Counted from the stretch's first letter, positions 16,804-26,034 are shown. The stretch is 64,000 nucleotides of DNA from Synechococcus sp. HK05 (GCF_019104765.1 NZ_JAHRXJ010000004.1:1-64000), one strand, 5' to 3'. The notes: generated from the sequence alone by a model not told the origin. Translations and numbers: made by a program.

Positions 16804-18255
16804 ATGGAGCCACCCTGTGGCGCCGCCTTGGCTCCAGCCCCTCAGCACGGGCCTGCGGCCTCTGCGTCGCTGCCGCTGTTTCCCGATCCGGCTCAGCTGG
16901 ATCCGGCTCTGTGCGCCTTTCTTCAGCAGGCCAGCGATCAGCTGTGCCGCTGGTGGGCCGGTTCGAGCACCCGTTCCCCCCTTCCCCTGCTGAGTGTGCT
17001 GCCGGATGCGGCACCCGGCTCCATCGGCCTCGATCCGATCGCCCTGCTGGATGATCTGCAGCTGGTGATGGATGGCGCCTTCAATCCCGTGCATCCGGGC
17101 TCGATGGCTCACCTGGATCCGCCGCCGCTCACGGCTTCGGTGGCTGCGGATCTGATTTGTGCCGGCCTCAACAACAACCTGTTGGCGGAGGAGCTCTCCC
17201 CCAGCCTCTCGCGCCTGGAGCGCAGCCTCTGTGGCTGGATGGGGGAGCGCTTGGGCTTGGGTGAGCAGGCCGGTGGCGTGGCCGCCAGCGGCGGCAGCTT
17301 GAGCAATTTGATGGCGCTGGTGGTGGCGCGCCATCAGCGCGGGCTGGTGGGCGTGCAGGAGGCACGGGTGTTCTGCAGTGCTGATGCGCACGTGTCGCTC
17401 GCCAAAGCCCTGGCTGTGATGGGCTTGCCCTCCACCGCATTGCGGCCTGTGCCCGTGGATCACAGCGGTGCTCTGCGGGTTGATCACCTCGCTGCTCAGC
17501 TGGACGCTGCCACCGCCGCTGGGGTGCCGGTGCTGGCGGTGGTGGCCACAGCCGGCACCACCGTGCGCGGTGCCATCGATCCTCTGGGGCCCATCGCGGC
17601 GTTGTGCCGCCAGCACCAGATCTGGCTGCACGTTGATGGTGCGATTGGTGCTGTGTTCGGCCTCAGTGCTGCCCATGCCCATCTCACCGCGGGCCTCAGC
17701 GCAGCCGATTCGCTCACGGTGAACCCGCAGAAGTTGCTGGGGATCACCAAAACCTCGTCGCTGCTGCTGCTGCGCCAACCCGATGCCCTGGCGGCCTGCT
17801 TCGCCACCGGTCTTCCCTACATGGAACCCAGCTGGGCTGAAGCCCATGGCGGTGAATGCGGCTTGCAGGGCACCCGTCCGGCGGAGGTGCTCAAGCTCTG
17901 GCTCGGCCTGCGTCAGTTGGGGCTGCGTGGCATCGAACAGCTCCTCGACGGAGCTGTGCAGCGCCGTGCGCAGCTGCAAACGCTGCTGGCTGGTCTACCG
18001 CTGCAGCACTGCAGCGGCCCGTTGCATCTGCTGGCCTTCACCCCCGAGGGGCTCGATGCTCAGGCGGCGGAGCAGTGGTCGCAGCACACCCGCCATCGTT
18101 TGCTCGAGCGCCAGCTGATGCTCTCGCGGCCGCTTTATCAGGGCCGCCATCACCTCAAGGCCGTGCTCGGCAACCCCCACACCGGCGCTGCTCAGTTGGA
18201 GGCGGTGGCTGAGGTGGTGGAGGCTTCCCTTCACGCTTCTCGTCCCCTTCGCTGA
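16804..18255 (+). CDS. Pyridoxal-dependent decarboxylase, group II family
   Basis: PLP enzyme of the aromatic/aspartate/diaminobutyrate decarboxylase fold (483 aa). Visible: GGVAASGGSLSNLMAL (phosphate-binding region), SADAHVSLAKA (His195 stacks on PLP), TAGTTVRGAIDPLG, LHVDGAIG (Asp278) and NPQKLLGITKTSS with Lys310 as the Schiff-base lysine. The residue before the lysine is Gln where many relatives have His. The start ATG 16804 leaves 55 bp to the tadA start on the other strand. The substrate cannot be read from the sequence; aspartate (beta-alanine for CoA), diaminobutyrate or an aromatic amino acid are options. Confidence 0.85.
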   Translation: MEPPCGAALAPAPQHGPAASASLPLFPDPAQLDPALCAFLQQASDQLCRWWAGSSTRSPLPLLSVLPDAAPGSIGLDPIALLDDLQLVMDGAFNPVHPGSMAHLDPPPLTASVAADLICAGLNNNLLAEELSPSLSRLERSLCGWMGERLGLGEQAGGVAASGGSLSNLMALVVARHQRGLVGVQEARVFCSADAHVSLAKALAVMGLPSTALRPVPVDHSGALRVDHLAAQLDAATAAGVPVLAVVATAGTTVRGAIDPLGPIAALCRQHQIWLHVDGAIGAVFGLSAAHAHLTAGLSAADSLTVNPQKLLGITKTSSLLLLRQPDALAACFATGLPYMEPSWAEAHGGECGLQGTRPAEVLKLWLGLRQLGLRGIEQLLDGAVQRRAQLQTLLAGLPLQHCSGPLHLLAFTPEGLDAQAAEQWSQHTRHRLLERQLMLSRPLYQGRHHLKAVLGNPHTGAAQLEAVAEVVEASLHASRPLR

Positions 18256-18265
18256 TTCACGCTGC

Positions 18266-18493
18266 ATGAGCGCACCCCCAACCCGCGGCCGCTGGGTGGC
18301 CATCATCACGGGCGCCATTTCGATCCTGATCGCGGTGGCCTATCTGGTGCTGATCACGGTGCTGGATTCCCGAGGCCCCTTGTTGCCGCCGCCGCCTGAA
18401 GCCATGGGCTTGAGCATCAGCGCCGATCCTGCGGCCGCGGTGGCAGCTGTTCGCGCTTCTGCTGACGCTGCAGGGGTTCCACCACTCGGTTGA
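18266..18493 (+). CDS. Small single-span membrane protein (75 aa)
   Basis: The product MSAPPTRGRWVAIITGAISI continues with a hydrophobic segment (about residues 10-32) and a short Pro-rich segment (LDSRGPLLPPPPEAMGLSIS). Short proteins of this pattern are, to my knowledge, conserved in picocyanobacteria without known function. It starts 10 bp after the PLP decarboxylase and probably shares its transcript. The last 77 bp overlap the 3' end of the opposite GTPase gene, so its Ala-rich tail may be a by-product of that overlap. Confidence 0.65.
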   Translation: MSAPPTRGRWVAIITGAISILIAVAYLVLITVLDSRGPLLPPPPEAMGLSISADPAAAVAAVRASADAAGVPPLG

Positions 18494-19979
18494 ACGCTGC
18501 ACTGAGAAACGCTTGCAGCGCGGAATCGCGGCGGTTGAGGTCGTACTGCTGTTGCACCACCTCCTGCATGCCGCCATCCCCCCAATCCTGATCCTGCTGG
18601 AAGTAGGTGATGAAGCTGCGGCCTGCAACGCGGGTGAGCCAGCCCGCGCCAACGGCTTGCACGGCACGGCTGAGGAGCAGGGCCGGCACATTCAGGCTCA
18701 GGGCCGCGCTGATCAGGCCCATACCCCCCTTGATCACACCGAGGCTCGCCAGGGTTCGCCCCACTGACACCGCCAGGTCCTGGGCTGAAGCACGGCTCAG
18801 GCTCACGCCGTGGATGCGCCCGATCTCCATCACCATCTGGGCGTTGACCGCCGCTGCCCCCAACAGATCCACTCCGGGTAGGGGCGTGGCGGCGATCACA
18901 CCGGCGCTGATCCAGCTGTAGCGATCCACCACCGCCTCGGCATCCTGCTGGCGCTGGTCGTTGAGCAGCCTCCTGCCGGCGTCGCTCAAACGACGGCTCT
19001 GCATCAGGATGTTGTCGGCGATTAGTTCTTCGCCATCGCTATGCAGCACTTGGGCGATGCGGCGCAGCAGGGCATCAAGCTCGGGTGCCGGTTGCAGCGG
19101 TTGCCCCCCCGGCATCGGCACCGATTGCGGGGCAGCGCTGGCGGCAATCACGTCGTCGGCTTCAATCCGGCCCTTGCAGCGGCGGCGCAGCAGGGCCAGC
19201 AGACGGCGCTCCTCTTCGCTGCCACGCAGATCGCACTTGTTGAGCACCAGCAGCAACCGTTTACCCAGTTGCGCCAGGGCGCTGAACACCTCCTGTTCAG
19301 CGGCGCGCAGGTCGCCATCCACCACCAGAAGCAACAAATCCGCTTCAGCGGCCTGCTTGCGGGCCAGCTGTTCGCGCCGCGAACCAGCCTCGCCGGCCTC
19401 GAGGATGCCGGGTGTGTCCACCAGGCGAATGCCGCGGCTGAGATTGTTCAGGCGCAGCCGGTAGCTGAGGCACGCATCCGTGGAGCCCATGGCGGCTCCC
19501 ACCTGCCCCACCACGTCCTTCAGCAGAGCGCGGATCAAGGAGGTTTTGCCGGCGGAGCCGGTGCCGAACACCACCACCACCAGGTCGCCCCGCTCGAGTT
19601 CGGCGGCCACCCGGGCGCGCTCCTGCTGCAGAGCTTCCCGCTGCACGGCATCGCGGATGCGCTCCAGCAGTTGATCGACCGCCTGCAGCTGCTGCTGGGC
19701 GGCTTCTTGCCGGTTGCTCGGTGCTGGAGCAGAGGGGCCAGCGCTGTTGTCGCCTCGGCGCCGACGGCGCCAGCCCTCCAGCCACGGCCAGGCCACCCGC
19801 GCCATCAGCAGCGCACCGCCGCCAAACAGCAGCAGCATGAAGGGGCCCACCAGCCAGGCTGGAAGCAGGTAGCTGAGCTGCCAGATCAGGTTGTTGATCG
19901 CCTGGAGCACGGCAGTGATCACCACCAGCACCAGCAGGCCGCCACCGAGCCAGAGCCAGAGCCGTGCAGGGGGTTTCAC
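18417..19979 (-). CDS. Membrane-anchored Era-like GTPase with DUF697 domain (520 aa)
   Basis: Two hydrophobic helices at 8-30 and 38-62 anchor the protein. A cytoplasmic G domain follows, with G1 GTGSAGKTS (139-147), G3 DTPG in LVDTPGILEAG and G4 NKCD in LVLNKCDLRG. The C-terminal half carries the DUF697 (YcjF-like) signature: SWISAGVIAATPLPGVDLLG and MVMEIGRIHGVSLS. Such proteins occur throughout cyanobacteria and chloroplast relatives with undefined function, possibly at membranes. The gene ends 12 bp upstream of where the PBP1A gene (same strand) would read in, so it follows that gene in the lspA-PBP-GTPase run. Confidence 0.85.
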   Translation of the reverse strand: MKPPARLWLWLGGGLLVLVVITAVLQAINNLIWQLSYLLPAWLVGPFMLLLFGGGALLMARVAWPWLEGWRRRRRGDNSAGPSAPAPSNRQEAAQQQLQAVDQLLERIRDAVQREALQQERARVAAELERGDLVVVVFGTGSAGKTSLIRALLKDVVGQVGAAMGSTDACLSYRLRLNNLSRGIRLVDTPGILEAGEAGSRREQLARKQAAEADLLLLVVDGDLRAAEQEVFSALAQLGKRLLLVLNKCDLRGSEEERRLLALLRRRCKGRIEADDVIAASAAPQSVPMPGGQPLQPAPELDALLRRIAQVLHSDGEELIADNILMQSRRLSDAGRRLLNDQRQQDAEAVVDRYSWISAGVIAATPLPGVDLLGAAAVNAQMVMEIGRIHGVSLSRASAQDLAVSVGRTLASLGVIKGGMGLISAALSLNVPALLLSRAVQAVGAGWLTRVAGRSFITYFQQDQDWGDGGMQEVVQQQYDLNRRDSALQAFLSAAFNRVVEPLQRQQKREQLPPRPQDRR

Positions 19980-19991
19980 AGGGGCAAGGCC

Positions 19992-22118
19992 TCAGCGCAA
20001 GGTGATGCCGCGTTCGAGGTTGCCTCGACCGGCTGAGCGGATGATCTCGCTCCACAGCTCCGCCGCCAAGGCACTGCTGGCACCGGTGGGGCTGTTGTCG
20101 TCGTTGCCGAGCCAGATGCCCATCACCCAGTGGCGGCTGGGTTCGTAGCCGATGAACAACAGATCGCGGCCGTTGTTGGTGGTGCCGGTCTTGCCACCTT
20201 CCTCGCCACCAACCCGGGCGGCGCGGCCGGTGCCGGATCGCACCACCTCTCGCAGCATCGCCTGCATCTGGCGTGCATGGGCTTCGCTCAACACGCGCTG
20301 ACCTGGGCGAAGGCGTTGGGCCTGGCTGGAGCTGCTGCGCTGCGTCTCCCCATCCGTGAGCTGCCGAATCGTGGTGGGGGGATGCCAGACGCCCTGGTTG
20401 GCCACGGCGGCGTAGGCGCCGGTGAGTTCCATCAGCCGCACCTCGGCCTGCCCAAGGGCCAGACCTGGCACAGGCTCGAGCGGGGTTGTGATGCCAAGGC
20501 GGCGGGCGATGTCGATCACGCGATCCAGCCCGACGCGCCGGGCCAGGCGCAGGGCGGCGGTGTTGCTGGAGCTGGCCAGGGCCTGCTGCAGGCTGAGACT
20601 GCCGCCGCAGCTGCTCTTGAAGAGCTGCCCGCCCCATTCCAGGGGCCCGCAGCTCACGCGATCCATGGGCTGAAGACCCAGCTCCAGGGCAGCGAGATAG
20701 GGAAACAGCTTGAAGGTGCTGCCCGGTTGGCGCAGCGCCATGCTGGCTCGGTTGTATTGGCTCTGGCTGTAATCGCGCCCGCCGGCGATCGCCAGGATGC
20801 CGCCATGGCGGGCGTCGATCACCACCACGGCGCCCTGTTGCGGGCCGGTCTTCGAGCGCAGGAGCCCGTTGAGCCGCCGCTGCACCACCTGTTGCAACAG
20901 CGGATCGAGGTAGGTGCTTACGAGGAAGTTGCCCTCTGAGGCCACATCAGCACCGAGCAGTGCCTCGAGGTCGCGCTTCACCTGATCGGTGTAGAAGGGC
21001 ATCGGTTGGGCCCCTTGCTGCGCCCCTGAACCGCAGGCCTGCGGAGCGAGCTGCAGCGGCTGCCGTCTGGCGCGCCTGGCCTGTTCCCCGCTCAGCCGCC
21101 CAGCCTCCACCATCTTCAGCAACACCCGGTTGCGGGAGCTCAAGGCCGCCTGCGGATTGGTGCAGGGATCAAAGCCATTGGGTGAGGGCAACAGGCCAAC
21201 CAGCAGCGCGGCCTCCTCCAGGCTGAGGGATGCCGCAGGGCGGGCGAAGTAATGGCGGGCGGCATCGTCAAAGCCCCAGCCCACCCCCAGATACACCCGG
21301 TTGAGATAGGCCAGCAGCAGATCGCGCTTGCTGTGAATGGCCTCCAGCTGGAGCGCTACCAGCAGCTCACGCCATTTGCGGCCCAGGGTTTCGCCGCGGC
21401 CCACCTGCTCGGGATGCAGGCTGCGCGCCAGCTGCTGGGTGAGGGTGCTGCCCCCCTCCAGCACCCGGCCGCCGCTGAGGTTGGTGAGCAGGGCACGGGC
21501 GGTGCCGATCGGATCAACGCCCGGATGTCTCCAGAAGCGGTTGTCTTCACTGGCCAGCAGCGCACTGATCAGCGCCGCCGGATAGCCGCCCAGGCTGCGC
21601 TGTTCCCGGTGCTGGCTCGATTCCGCGGCCATCAAGGGGCGATTCGCCCCATCAAAGAGCAGCAGGGGCCCCCGGCTGCCCCCCAGCCCTGCCGCCACGG
21701 GCACCTGCAGCCTGCCCACCACCAACAAGGCAGCACCTCCAATGGCCACAAGGGCCACTGCTGCACTGCCCCAGTGGCGCAGCCGCTGCCAGGGCCTTTG
21801 GCTGGGCTGGGCAAAGCGAAGTTGGGCCGTTCCTCCGGCCTCGCCTGGGACGAGCTGGATGCGATCGCCGTCGCAGAGCAGCAGTTGCTGGATGCGCCGG
21901 CCGCGCCACCACAGTCCGTTGGTCGACTGCAGATCACTCAGGATCCACTGCCCAGCCACACATTCGAGCAGGGCGTGTTGCTGGCTCACCCCAGCGGCTG
22001 GCAGGCAGATCTCCGCGCCGGGATCACGCCCGATGCGGTAGGCGCCCGGCTGCAGGAGCTTGCGCTGCTCCCCATCGGCGCCGCTGCTCCAGCTCAGTTC
22101 AGCGGGCCGGCCGGTCAT
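19992..22118 (-). CDS. Class A penicillin-binding protein with N-terminal FHA domain (708 aa)
   Basis: Bifunctional peptidoglycan synthase. From ATG 22118: an FHA domain (about 20-95, GAYRIGRDPGAEICL, SQQHALLE, STNGLWWRG), which recognises phosphothreonine; a membrane helix (about 112-134); a GT51 glycosyltransferase (ASEDNRFWRHPGVDP, GGSTLTQQLARSL); and a transpeptidase with serine motif PGSTFK, SSSN and GGKTGTTN. FHA-PBP1 fusions occur in cyanobacteria and suggest control by Ser/Thr kinases. The start overlaps the lspA 3' end by 20 bp; ATGs at 22127 and 22148 are alternatives. Confidence 0.9.
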   Translation of the reverse strand: MTGRPAELSWSSGADGEQRKLLQPGAYRIGRDPGAEICLPAAGVSQQHALLECVAGQWILSDLQSTNGLWWRGRRIQQLLLCDGDRIQLVPGEAGGTAQLRFAQPSQRPWQRLRHWGSAAVALVAIGGAALLVVGRLQVPVAAGLGGSRGPLLLFDGANRPLMAAESSQHREQRSLGGYPAALISALLASEDNRFWRHPGVDPIGTARALLTNLSGGRVLEGGSTLTQQLARSLHPEQVGRGETLGRKWRELLVALQLEAIHSKRDLLLAYLNRVYLGVGWGFDDAARHYFARPAASLSLEEAALLVGLLPSPNGFDPCTNPQAALSSRNRVLLKMVEAGRLSGEQARRARRQPLQLAPQACGSGAQQGAQPMPFYTDQVKRDLEALLGADVASEGNFLVSTYLDPLLQQVVQRRLNGLLRSKTGPQQGAVVVIDARHGGILAIAGGRDYSQSQYNRASMALRQPGSTFKLFPYLAALELGLQPMDRVSCGPLEWGGQLFKSSCGGSLSLQQALASSSNTAALRLARRVGLDRVIDIARRLGITTPLEPVPGLALGQAEVRLMELTGAYAAVANQGVWHPPTTIRQLTDGETQRSSSSQAQRLRPGQRVLSEAHARQMQAMLREVVRSGTGRAARVGGEEGGKTGTTNNGRDLLFIGYEPSRHWVMGIWLGNDDNSPTGASSALAAELWSEIIRSAGRGNLERGITLR

Positions 22119-22569
22119 GGCGACCATCCTGGCGGCGCAACAGATCAATCAGCAGGCACACCACCGCCAGGTTGATGGCGGTGTCCGCCAGGTTGAACAC
22201 CGGGAACTGAATCGGCACGAACTCCAGAAAATCCACCACGCTCCCCAGCCGCCAGCGATCGATCCCGTTGCCGATAGCTCCCCCCAGCAGCAACCCCAGG
22301 CCCAAGCTCTGCCAGCGGCTGAGGGGACCGCTGGTTTGAATCCACACCACCAATCCCAGGGCCACCACGGCACTCACCAGGCCGAGGCCAAAGGCGTTGC
22401 CCTCCAACAGGCTGAAGGCGGCGCCGGTGTTGAACACCAGCCGTTGTTGCAGCAGGCCCGGCAGCAGCGGCGCCACACCGTGGCCACTCAGATGCTGCAG
22501 GGCCCAGAGCTTGCTGAGTTGATCGCTCAGCACCACCACCAGAGCGGTGAGATACACCGGCCGAATCAT
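22099..22569 (-). CDS. lspA: Signal peptidase II (lipoprotein signal peptidase)
   Basis: Integral membrane aspartic protease that cleaves prolipoproteins after diacylglyceryl transfer. The 156-residue product has four predicted helices and the family motifs: SDQLSK, VFNTGAAFSLL, GNGIDRW (Asp104 region), VVDFLEF and FNLADTAIN with the second catalytic aspartate. Start ATG 22569 overlaps the bioY stop by 4 bp (translational coupling). It precedes the PBP gene on the same strand. Confidence 0.95.
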   Translation of the reverse strand: MIRPVYLTALVVVLSDQLSKLWALQHLSGHGVAPLLPGLLQQRLVFNTGAAFSLLEGNAFGLGLVSAVVALGLVVWIQTSGPLSRWQSLGLGLLLGGAIGNGIDRWRLGSVVDFLEFVPIQFPVFNLADTAINLAVVCLLIDLLRRQDGRHDRPAR

Positions 22570-23162
22570 GATTCGATCAGCAGCACACGCCGCAGCACCA
22601 GGGCCAACAGCGCCACGGCACAACACAACAGCAGCTGGGGGATCAACGGTCCAAAGCTGTAGCTGATCAACAGCTGCGGCAGGGCCCCATTCCAGCGGCC
22701 CACCAAGCCGCCCAGGAGCAAATTGGCGAGTCCACACAGTTGCAGCACCAGCAGGCCGAGCATCGCGGCCGCCGTGAGGCTGAGCAGGTTGTCCATCCCG
22801 CCCTGCTTCGCCAGCCGGCCCGTGAGCCACGCTGCCGGAAGGAACCCGGCGATGTAGCCGAAGCCGGGATCGAGCAGATAGGTGACACCTCCGCCCGCCT
22901 GAAACACCGGCAGTTGAAACAGGCCAAGGCTGATGTAGGCCACCCCCGCCAACATCGCTGAGCGGGCACCGCACACCAGGGCCGTAAGCAGCAGGGCGGG
23001 CACCTGCAGGGTGATGGGCAAGGCGATCAAGCTCAAGCCATTGGGGCCGATGCTCGGCAGGGCGGCCTGCACCAAGCTCCCGCACACGATCAGCAACAGT
23101 CCGGCGAGGGCACCGCTCCAATTGGTGAGGGCTCGCACGTGTGGGCAGTCGCTGGCCACCAT
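22566..23162 (-). CDS. bioY: Biotin transporter S component BioY
   Basis: Membrane substrate-binding component of an ECF-type biotin uptake system; several BioY proteins also work alone. The 198-residue product (from ATG 23162, MVASDCPHVRALTNW) has about six hydrophobic segments and the family stretches PITLQVPALLLTALVCGAR, AYISLGLFQLPVF, GGVTYLLDPGFGYIAGFLPA and AWLTGRL. ATG 23204 is possible but would overlap the divergent sipA start. The stop overlaps lspA by 4 bp. No energising EcfA/T gene is in the window. Confidence 0.9.
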   Translation of the reverse strand: MVASDCPHVRALTNWSGALAGLLLIVCGSLVQAALPSIGPNGLSLIALPITLQVPALLLTALVCGARSAMLAGVAYISLGLFQLPVFQAGGGVTYLLDPGFGYIAGFLPAAWLTGRLAKQGGMDNLLSLTAAAMLGLLVLQLCGLANLLLGGLVGRWNGALPQLLISYSFGPLIPQLLLCCAVALLALVLRRVLLIES

Positions 23163-23202
23163 CCTGCAGGAGAGTGGTGGCCTTGCAAGCGTTTGTGTCG
23201 TC

Positions 23203-23442
23203 ATGACGGATCCCGCCTCGCCGGCGCTGCCCTTCGCGGTTGGCAGCCGCGTTCGCCTGCGGGAGCAGCCTTCGTTTCTCAAGAGCGCGGATCCGATGCC
23301 GATGCTGCGACCACCTGATCTGGTGGATGCCCAGGAGGAGGGCGAGGTGGTGGGCCTGCGGGCCCTGGAGCAACTGGCGGTGCGCTTTCGCCGCGGCACC
23401 TTTCTGCTGGAGGCCCGCCAACTCGAGCCTGTCAACGACTGA
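23203..23442 (+). CDS. sipA: SipA-like regulatory protein (DUF3148)
   Basis: The 79-residue SH3-like small protein has the DUF3148 pattern: FAVGSRVRLREQPSFLKSAD, PMPMLRPPDLV, EEGEVVGLR and AVRFRRGTFLLEARQLE. In other cyanobacteria SipA binds the histidine kinase NblS/Hik33 and stimulates its activity, and so acts in light and nutrient stress control. Start ATG 23203 fits the family N terminus. It is divergent from bioY (40 bp between starts) and convergent with the M16 gene. Confidence 0.85.
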   Translation: MTDPASPALPFAVGSRVRLREQPSFLKSADPMPMLRPPDLVDAQEEGEVVGLRALEQLAVRFRRGTFLLEARQLEPVND

Positions 23443-23470
23443 TCCGTTCAGCGCTGGGTGGAGCGGGTGA

Positions 23471-24760
23471 TCAGTGTTGGCCGGAGCTGAGGCTGTGGCG
23501 CTGCCATACGGCCTCGGCTTGGGCGATGGCGGTGCGCGGCCCGCAGAGGCTCAGGCTCGGTGCGGTGAGCAGTGTGCGGGCAGCCTCCAGCAGCTGCTCA
23601 GGGGTGAGGTCTGCCGCTTCGGCCAGACAGCGATCGGCGAAGTTGAACGGCAGGCCATGGCCCAGCACCAGGGCATGGCGATCGGCCAATTGGCTGCTGG
23701 TCTGGCGGCCGAGCGCTTCCTGGCCGCGGAATTTCGCCAGGGCGAGCTCCAGATCCTCCGCCGTGATCGCCTGATCCAGCAGCCGTTGCCACTCCGCAAG
23801 CAGTTCGGCGGTGGCCTGGGCGGCACGGTCGCTGCTGGTGGAGAGATGGAAAACGAAGGGGGCGTCGCCCAGCCGGGCTGGGTAGTGCACCCCCACGTCG
23901 TAGGCGAGGCCGTGCTCTTCCCGCAGGGCCACAAACAGCCGGCTCGACATGCCCACCCCCAGGTGGCAGTGCAGGAGCCGCAGCGCCAGGGCATGGGCTG
24001 CTCCAAGCGGGGTGGTGCTGGCTCCAAGCATCAACACCAGTTGTTCGGTGTCGTCTTCACTGCAGGCCAGCTGTGCCTGCTTCAGCCCCCTCGGCCCAGC
24101 CAGACGCTGGGGTTTGATGCAGGGCCAGGCCTCGCCCTCCACACCAGCCAGCAAAAGCTCTTCGGCCTGGGGCGGCAGCTCGCCGGTGAGCACCAGCACC
24201 GCTCCCGCCTGGCCGTAGCAGCGGGCCAGCGCTTCGAGCTGCGATCGATCGATCGTTTTCAGATCCTCCTCGACGCCGAGGGCGTCATGGCCGTAGGGGC
24301 CATCGCCATAGAGCAAGCCGCGCAGCTGGTCGTGGGCGAGCTGGAACGGATCCTCCTTTTGGCGCTGGAGGGTTTGCAGGTTGAGCTGGCGCTCCAGGTT
24401 GATCTGGTCGTCGACCAACCAGGGCCGCCGCACCATCAGCAGCAGCAGCGGCAGCAAGGCTTCGGCATCGCTGCTGGCGCACTTCAGGCTGAGCAACGTG
24501 CCGTCTTCCGCGGCTTCACAACGCAGGCCGGCGCCGCAACCTTCCACGAGATCGGCGAGGGCATCGCCACTGAGATCACCGCAACCGCGGCTCAGCACCC
24601 CAGCCAGCAGTTGCGCAGCGCCCCGTTGGCCGCGCGGGTCAGCGCTGCTGCCGCCCCGCATCCACAACTTCGCGGAGAGGATGCCCGCTCCCGGGCGCTC
24701 CATCAGCCACAACGGGCATCCGCCCGGCAGCACCAGCTGCTGCACCCCGGGAACGCTCAT
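23471..24760 (-). CDS. M16 peptidase family protein lacking the zinc motif (429 aa)
   Basis: The fold-level features of M16 are present (LWMRGGSSADPRGQRGAAQL at the motif region, LLHCHLGVGMSSRLFVALRE in the second half), but the HxxEH zinc motif is replaced by RGAAQLLAG. It is therefore an inactive subunit. Start ATG 24760 (MSVPGVQQLVLPGG) overlaps the stop of the active partner by 4 bp. Family knowledge: such active/inactive pairs form heterodimers, as in mitochondrial processing peptidase and bacterial two-subunit M16 enzymes. Confidence 0.88.
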   Translation of the reverse strand: MSVPGVQQLVLPGGCPLWLMERPGAGILSAKLWMRGGSSADPRGQRGAAQLLAGVLSRGCGDLSGDALADLVEGCGAGLRCEAAEDGTLLSLKCASSDAEALLPLLLLMVRRPWLVDDQINLERQLNLQTLQRQKEDPFQLAHDQLRGLLYGDGPYGHDALGVEEDLKTIDRSQLEALARCYGQAGAVLVLTGELPPQAEELLLAGVEGEAWPCIKPQRLAGPRGLKQAQLACSEDDTEQLVLMLGASTTPLGAAHALALRLLHCHLGVGMSSRLFVALREEHGLAYDVGVHYPARLGDAPFVFHLSTSSDRAAQATAELLAEWQRLLDQAITAEDLELALAKFRGQEALGRQTSSQLADRHALVLGHGLPFNFADRCLAEAADLTPEQLLEAARTLLTAPSLSLCGPRTAIAQAEAVWQRHSLSSGQH

Positions 24761-26034
24761 GCCGGCACCGCCTGCAGGCAGAAGGCCCGATCCGGGTGCA
24801 GGAGCGGAATCACATCCCGGCTCAACCGTTCGCTGCTCCAGCCCTCGAGCCACTCCAGCGGACGCTGCAGGTTGTGGCGGCGCCCCCACAGCTGGCTGTT
24901 GCCCACCATCGCGGCCACGGATCCAGCCACCTCCAGGCTGAAGCGGTAGCCATTGCCCACCAACCGCTTGGCCCGCTGCAGCTCCGCGTCTGAGGGGCTG
25001 TTGTCCATCAGCTCGAGCAACACCTGGCGCACCTGCTGCTCCACCGCTGCCAAGTTTTCGGGTTCACACACCGCCTCCAGCAGCACCAGGCAGCCCGACT
25101 CGAGCACATTCAGATCGAGATCGATGCTCTCCACCAGCCGTAACCGCTCCCGCAGCTGCTCCACCAGGCGGCTGCGGCGACCTTCCGCCAGCAGTGTGGT
25201 GATCAGGTCTCCGCCCATCACGCTGTCTTGATCGGCGGCACCGGGCAGCTGCCAGGCCATCAGCAGCCGAGCCGCCTCCAGCCGCGCCAACGCCATCCGG
25301 TGCCGGCCCGGCTGCAAGTGCAGTGGGGCCAACTGGCCCGGCGTTTCAGCTGGAGCCAGAGCCGCCAGGGGCGATTGCCTCAACTGCGCGTCGAGCTGCA
25401 GGCCCGCCAGCGGTCCGGCCAGCGAGAGGCAGCAGCGATCGGCGCGGTAGTGACGCCGGTGGAAAGCGGCCATCGCCTCGGGGCTGTGGGCCTCCAGGGC
25501 CTCGCGCCGCCCCAGGATCGGCAGGCCATAGGCGTGGCCACCACAGGCCTGGCGCAGCAGCTCCTGGAATGCCACCTCCTCCGGTTGGTCTTCGCTCTGG
25601 GCGAGCTCCTCCAGCACCACCTGGCGCTCCATCGCAAAGTCGTCCGCATCCAGCCGCGGCTGCAGCACCAGATCGAGCAGCAGCTCGAGGGCCTGGGGTG
25701 CTGCCGCCGGCGGGATCAGCACGTGATAGTGCACGTCGTCGAAGCCGGTGGCGGCATTGCTGTTGCCCCCCAGGGCTTCCACCTTGAGATCAAATTCACC
25801 GGCTTCCAGCTGCTGGCTGCCTTTGAACACCATGTGTTCGAGAAAGTGCGCCAGGCCTGATTCGGCATTGGTTTCCCAGGCGCTGCCAGCGCGGCACCAC
25901 AGATCGAGGCACACCACCGGTGCCTGCGGGAGCTCGATCTGCACCACGCTCACGCCGTTGTCGAGTTGGTGGCGCCGCGGGTCCGGCAGGGGCGGGGTCG
26001 AGGGACCGGGCAACGCGGGCAACGGATCAGGCAC
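24757..26034 (-). CDS. M16 family zinc metallopeptidase, active subunit (425 aa)
   Basis: Contains the inverted zinc motif HFLEHMVFKGS in GLAHFLEHMVFKGSQQLEAG and the downstream glutamate region (DFAMERQVVLEELAQSED). RSRLVEQLRERLRLVESIDL marks the second M16 domain. It probably degrades peptides together with the inactive subunit that follows with an ATGA overlap. The first ATG at 26034 is followed by a Pro-rich start (MPDPLPALPGPSTPP); no signal peptide is seen, so a cytoplasmic location is likely. Divergent from pcyA (56 bp). Confidence 0.92.
   Translation of the reverse strand: MPDPLPALPGPSTPPLPDPRRHQLDNGVSVVQIELPQAPVVCLDLWCRAGSAWETNAESGLAHFLEHMVFKGSQQLEAGEFDLKVEALGGNSNAATGFDDVHYHVLIPPAAAPQALELLLDLVLQPRLDADDFAMERQVVLEELAQSEDQPEEVAFQELLRQACGGHAYGLPILGRREALEAHSPEAMAAFHRRHYRADRCCLSLAGPLAGLQLDAQLRQSPLAALAPAETPGQLAPLHLQPGRHRMALARLEAARLLMAWQLPGAADQDSVMGGDLITTLLAEGRRSRLVEQLRERLRLVESIDLDLNVLESGCLVLLEAVCEPENLAAVEQQVRQVLLELMDNSPSDAELQRAKRLVGNGYRFSLEVAGSVAAMVGNSQLWGRRHNLQRPLEWLEGWSSERLSRDVIPLLHPDRAFCLQAVPA

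Noticed and set aside
22099-23421. 440-codon frame as a single gene
   Set aside because: Only its last 156 codons (lspA) are coding; the first part is an out-of-frame reading of bioY.
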